Made by a program: the position numbers and the translations under genes. From the NCBI RefSeq assembly GCF_025244745.1, contig NZ_CP104213.1, forward strand, positions 2,611,501 through 2,675,500: a stretch of DNA of 64,000 bases. The letters run 5' to 3'. Origin of the DNA: Deinococcus rubellus (GTDB lineage: Bacteria > Deinococcota > Deinococci > Deinococcales > Deinococcaceae). Below, one piece after another: positions 61,186 to 64,000 of this stretch. Below the pieces are notes generated by a model. It saw nothing but the letters and a program-made list of their open reading frames with translations. It made no database searches and had not been told where the DNA came from. Position 1 is the first letter of the stretch, and each line of letters begins with the position of its first letter.

Positions 61186-61559
61186 CAACCCTCTCCCGAT
61201 TCCTGATAGCTGTCCCAGGCCCACATCGCGCCGCCGAGCACCGCCAGCACCACGCCCACGCCAACGATGCTCCAGATGGTGATGAGCAGGCCGAGGGCCG
61301 CGCCCGCCAGCCCGAACGCCAGCAGCACCGGCGCAAGGGTCGGTTTGGCTTCCTGCATTGAGCGCGGGCGGGTCCAGCCGGGCGGCAACGGGGCTTCTGC
61401 GGGTGGCCTATGAACGGGCACAGGTGAAACGACGATCGGAATCTGGGCGGGCGCGGTGGGCCTATACCCCAGCCGCCGGACCAGCCAGTACGCCGGAGCG
61501 CCCAGCACTTTCAGCAGACGGCTGAGCAGTTGAGTCAAAAAACTAGGTCGCTTGTTCAT
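61185..61559 (-). CDS. Small membrane protein of the respiratory operon
   Basis: The 124-aa protein has an N-terminal basic amphipathic segment, a Pro-rich middle (IPIVVSPVPVHRPPAEAPLP) and two C-terminal helices (LAPVLLAFGLAGAALGLLIT, IVGVGVVLAVLGGAMWAW). It may be an accessory subunit of the oxidase or bc complex. It overlaps ctaG by 17 nt and the Rieske gene by one base. No family is recognised. Confidence 0.75.
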   Translation of the reverse strand: MNKRPSFLTQLLSRLLKVLGAPAYWLVRRLGYRPTAPAQIPIVVSPVPVHRPPAEAPLPPGWTRPRSMQEAKPTLAPVLLAFGLAGAALGLLITIWSIVGVGVVLAVLGGAMWAWDSYQESGEG

Positions 61560-62133
61560 GGGGTTCCTGTCCAGACTTCAAACCAGAATTCAAAAGGGAA
61601 AGCAGGTGATAGACCGCTCCCGCCATGACCACCAGCCCGCCCAAGACCCACATCAGCACGCCGCCGAGCGCGGTGTCGCTGGGCACGGTCATGGAGTAGG
61701 CGTCACGGCTGAACGTAATGGCGGCCCCCAGCAGGGCGCAGGCCACCATTTGTGAAAGGAGGAGCGTCGCCGCGCCCAGCCCTCCGCCCGCCGCCCGGAG
61801 CCAGAACAGCAGCCCCGTGCCGACAAACAGCAGGCTTTCGAGCGCCATTCCGGCTGGCGTCATCAGTCGGGCGTAGATAGTGGGCAGATGCACCCCGTAG
61901 GTGACGAGGTTGAAGGCCAGAAAGGCCAGTGGGCCACTCACGCGGGGCCGCCATTCCGGAAAGGCCAGCACCAGCAGCGGTGCGGCCCCCAGCGACAGCA
62001 GCAGGTGGGCACCCATGTGCGAACTGAAGCTGCCAGGACGCATCTCCGTGCCTGAAGCGTAGAGCAGGCCTGCGCCGAGCAGGGCCAGGAGTGCCCCAGC
62101 GAGCGGCCAGCGGTTAAGACCCAGAGCGGTCAC
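61543..62133 (-). CDS. ctaG: Cytochrome c oxidase assembly factor CtaG (caa3 type)
   Basis: The 196-aa protein has five or six helices and the CtaG_caa3 pattern with FSSHMGAHLLLSLGAAPLLV, TYGVHLPTIYARLM and ALESLLFVGTGLLFWLRA. It is implicated in copper-centre assembly of caa3 oxidase. Start is GTG 62133, overlapping the coxC stop (GTGA), since the frame further upstream is antisense-like sequence inside coxC. Confidence 0.83.
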   Translation of the reverse strand: MTALGLNRWPLAGALLALLGAGLLYASGTEMRPGSFSSHMGAHLLLSLGAAPLLVLAFPEWRPRVSGPLAFLAFNLVTYGVHLPTIYARLMTPAGMALESLLFVGTGLLFWLRAAGGGLGAATLLLSQMVACALLGAAITFSRDAYSMTVPSDTALGGVLMWVLGGLVVMAGAVYHLLSLLNSGLKSGQEPHEQAT

Positions 62134-62792
62134 GGCCCACCCCAGATGTACAGCACCAGAAACAGCACCACCCACACGGCGTCCACGAAATGCCAGTAGA
62201 TGCCCAGGCCCGCCGCGAAGCCTGAGCGCTTCGGGCCGATCAGCCCCCGCAGGCGCAGAATGCCAAGAATCGTCAGCGCGACTGCGCCCAGCAGCACGTG
62301 CAAGCCGTGGAGTCCGGTCACGGTGTAGAAGCCAGTGAAAAACAGGTTGGCGTCCACAGTTGCGCCCTTGGCAATCAGGCCGAGGTACTCCTGCACCTGG
62401 CCGTACACGAAGACCAGACCCAGCAGGGCAGTGAGCAACGTCAGGCCGCCGGACAGCGCGGCGCGGCTCTTGAAGCGGTCGGCCAGAATCAGTGTGCCAC
62501 TCGACGCCCACAGCCCCAGGCTGTACCAGAGGGTCGTGCCGGGGTCGAGGGCGCTCTGGCCGGGGCCGTGCGAGTAGCGCCGCAGGTAAATGTTGGCGAC
62601 GATCAGCAAGGTAAACATCACCGTGTCGGTGGCGAGAAACACCACCATGCCCCAGAAACCGTTGGACTGCGGACTGGCGTCGGCGTACTCAGGTGGATGG
62701 GCGTCGGAGAAGTGCGGCAGCACAGCACCGCCCGGTCCCGGTTCATAGTCTGGCCCGCTGAGAGACTGTCCGGCGACTGATGGTCCGGTCAT
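62130..62792 (-). CDS. coxC: Cytochrome c oxidase subunit III
   Basis: The 220-aa protein has five helices with FWGMVVFLATDTVMFTLLIV, TGFYTVTGLHGLHVLLGAVA and the end YWHFVDAVWVVLFLVLYIWG, all typical of subunit III. ATG 62792 overlaps the coxA stop by 4 nt (ATGA). Confidence 0.95.
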   Translation of the reverse strand: MTGPSVAGQSLSGPDYEPGPGGAVLPHFSDAHPPEYADASPQSNGFWGMVVFLATDTVMFTLLIVANIYLRRYSHGPGQSALDPGTTLWYSLGLWASSGTLILADRFKSRAALSGGLTLLTALLGLVFVYGQVQEYLGLIAKGATVDANLFFTGFYTVTGLHGLHVLLGAVALTILGILRLRGLIGPKRSGFAAGLGIYWHFVDAVWVVLFLVLYIWGGP

Positions 62793-64000
62793 TGGTCGTG
62801 CCCCCGTTCCTCGGCGCGGATGTGGCCCTGGCCCTGCTTGTCGTGGCGCTGGGGCCGCTTGTGGTCCTGGTCTTCGGGGTGGGTCAGGTCCCACAGCGGG
62901 CGGCTGGAGCGGATCGGCGGCAGCATGGTGAAGTTCTCCTTCGGCGGCGGGCTGGTCGTCAGCCAATCCAGCGTCCAGGCTTGCCAGGGGTTGTTTCCGG
63001 CCACCCGGCCCAGCTTGAAGCTGACCACCAGATTGATCAGGGTGAGCAGCAGCCCCAGACCCAGCACGAAGGCGCTGAAGGTCGAGAACATGTTCAGGGC
63101 TCCCCAGCCCGGCAGATCGGGATAGGTGTAGACCCGGCGGGGCATCCCCATCAGGCCCAGGGCGTGCTGCACCAGAAAGACGCCGTTGAAGCCCAGGGTG
63201 ATCATCCAGAAGGCGAACTTGCCGACGGATTCGCTGAGCATCCGCCCGGTCATCTTGGGGTAATAAAAATGCAGGCCCGAGAGCAGGGCGAAGAGGCTGC
63301 CGCCCATCAGAACGTAGTGAAAGTGCGCCACCACGTAATACGTATCCGTGACCTGCCAGTCGATCGGCAGCACCGCGAAGCTGACCCCGGTGACGCCGCC
63401 GAAGGTGAACTGAATCAGGAAGGCCAGCGCGTAGAGCATCGGCACCGTGAAACGGATACTGCCTTTCCAGAGGGTGGCCACCCAGTTCATGACCTTGATG
63501 CCGGTGGGCACGGCGATCAGCATGGTGCTGGCAGCGAACGCCAGATTGACCGGGCGGGCAAAACCGACGGCAAACATGTGGTGGGCATACACGGCGAAAC
63601 TCAGCACCGCGATGGCCACGGTGGACCCCGCCACGAACTCGTAGCCGAAGATCGGCTTGCGCGAGAACACCGGAATGACCTCGCTGATGATGCCCCAGGC
63701 CGGGAGAACCATGATGTAGACCTCGGGGTGGCCGAAAAACCAGAAATAATGCTGCCACAGCAGGGCGCTGCCACCGTGCGAGAAGAAATGCCCGCTGAGG
63801 ACCCGGTCCACTTCCAGCATGATCAGGGCCGCGTTGAGTGCCGGGAAAGCGAACACGATCATGAAGGCGTTGACGTAGACCATCCACGCGAACAGCGGCA
63901 TCCGCCAGAAGCCCATGCCGACGGCGCGGTAGCGGGTGGCCGTCACGATGATGTTGATGGCGGTCAGGGTGGTGCCGGTGCCGGTGAGCAGCAGCGCCAC
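62789..64000 (-). CDS. coxA: Cytochrome c oxidase subunit I, C-terminal part
   Basis: The visible 403 residues run to the stop at 62789; the N-terminus is beyond the right edge. Copper-B and active-site Tyr are in FWFFGHPEVYIMVLP, with YAHHMFAVG for two further His ligands, GIKVMNW for the K-channel Lys, and AHFHYVL for the a and a3 heme histidines. The last 30 residues are a charged His/Gln-rich tail. It reduces oxygen and pumps protons; coxB is expected further right. Confidence 0.95.
   Translation of the reverse strand: MALLLTGTGTTLTAINIIVTATRYRAVGMGFWRMPLFAWMVYVNAFMIVFAFPALNAALIMLEVDRVLSGHFFSHGGSALLWQHYFWFFGHPEVYIMVLPAWGIISEVIPVFSRKPIFGYEFVAGSTVAIAVLSFAVYAHHMFAVGFARPVNLAFAASTMLIAVPTGIKVMNWVATLWKGSIRFTVPMLYALAFLIQFTFGGVTGVSFAVLPIDWQVTDTYYVVAHFHYVLMGGSLFALLSGLHFYYPKMTGRMLSESVGKFAFWMITLGFNGVFLVQHALGLMGMPRRVYTYPDLPGWGALNMFSTFSAFVLGLGLLLTLINLVVSFKLGRVAGNNPWQAWTLDWLTTSPPPKENFTMLPPIRSSRPLWDLTHPEDQDHKRPQRHDKQGQGHIRAEERGHDQ

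Overview
The window is GC-rich and densely coded, and reads as a chromosomal segment of a Deinococcus-type bacterium. I infer this from gene content (Rieske/cytochrome b-c/caa3 oxidase cluster, homodimeric AceE plus AceF, glutamine cyclotransferase, small BldC-like HTH protein, several NUDIX proteins) and from promoter style. At least fifteen genes carry a TAnnnT -10 box ending 6-7 nt before the start codon, so they are probably leaderless, as is common in Deinococcus. No prophage, insertion sequence or CRISPR array was seen.

Layout. 1-8 kb: start of ilvB and a leuC-hypothetical-leuD-leuB operon, each preceded by a short branched-chain-amino-acid leader peptide and an intrinsic terminator (transcription attenuation), with a diguanylate cyclase and two tiny membrane proteins between them and an MFS exporter after them. 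8-16 kb: LysM-NlpC/P60 cell-wall hydrolase, JAMM peptidase, FtsK, rpmI-rplT, initiator tRNA, rhodaneses and a SufT-like protein. 16-32 kb: methyltransferase, MFS, sugar SDR, a probably decayed gene, glutamine cyclotransferase, an HTH gene with a structured leader or small RNA, DUF554, aspartate aminotransferase, gatC, serS, quinone reductase, phosphatase, DMT transporter, dnaG, and a FAD/VOC/NUDIX operon. 32.6-39.6 kb: an AT-richer island with a chaperone-usher pilus (divergent subunit, major pilin, second subunit, PapD chaperone, FimD usher) and a convergent SARP-type regulator. The pilus promoter lacks a -35 but has 11-bp-spaced direct repeats ending 8 bp before the -10, as SARP targets do. 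39.6-53.8 kb: NUDIX, rpe-comB, proA, a LacI repressor with three matching operators controlling a sugar ABC importer plus GH1 beta-glucosidase, queuosine-precursor transporter, S41 lipoprotein peptidase, LysR. 53.9-58.7 kb: pyruvate dehydrogenase E1 and E2. 58.8-64 kb: UBP zinc-finger protein and a respiratory operon read leftwards (coxA, coxC, ctaG, small membrane protein, Rieske, cytochrome b fused to cytochrome c), with coxA cut by the window edge.

The most notable observations are the paired leaderless leader-peptide attenuators of ilvB and leuC, the SARP-linked chaperone-usher island with phased repeats, a candidate structured RNA at 21.2-21.35 kb, and a primase gene whose conserved N-terminus seems to begin at an AUC codon.
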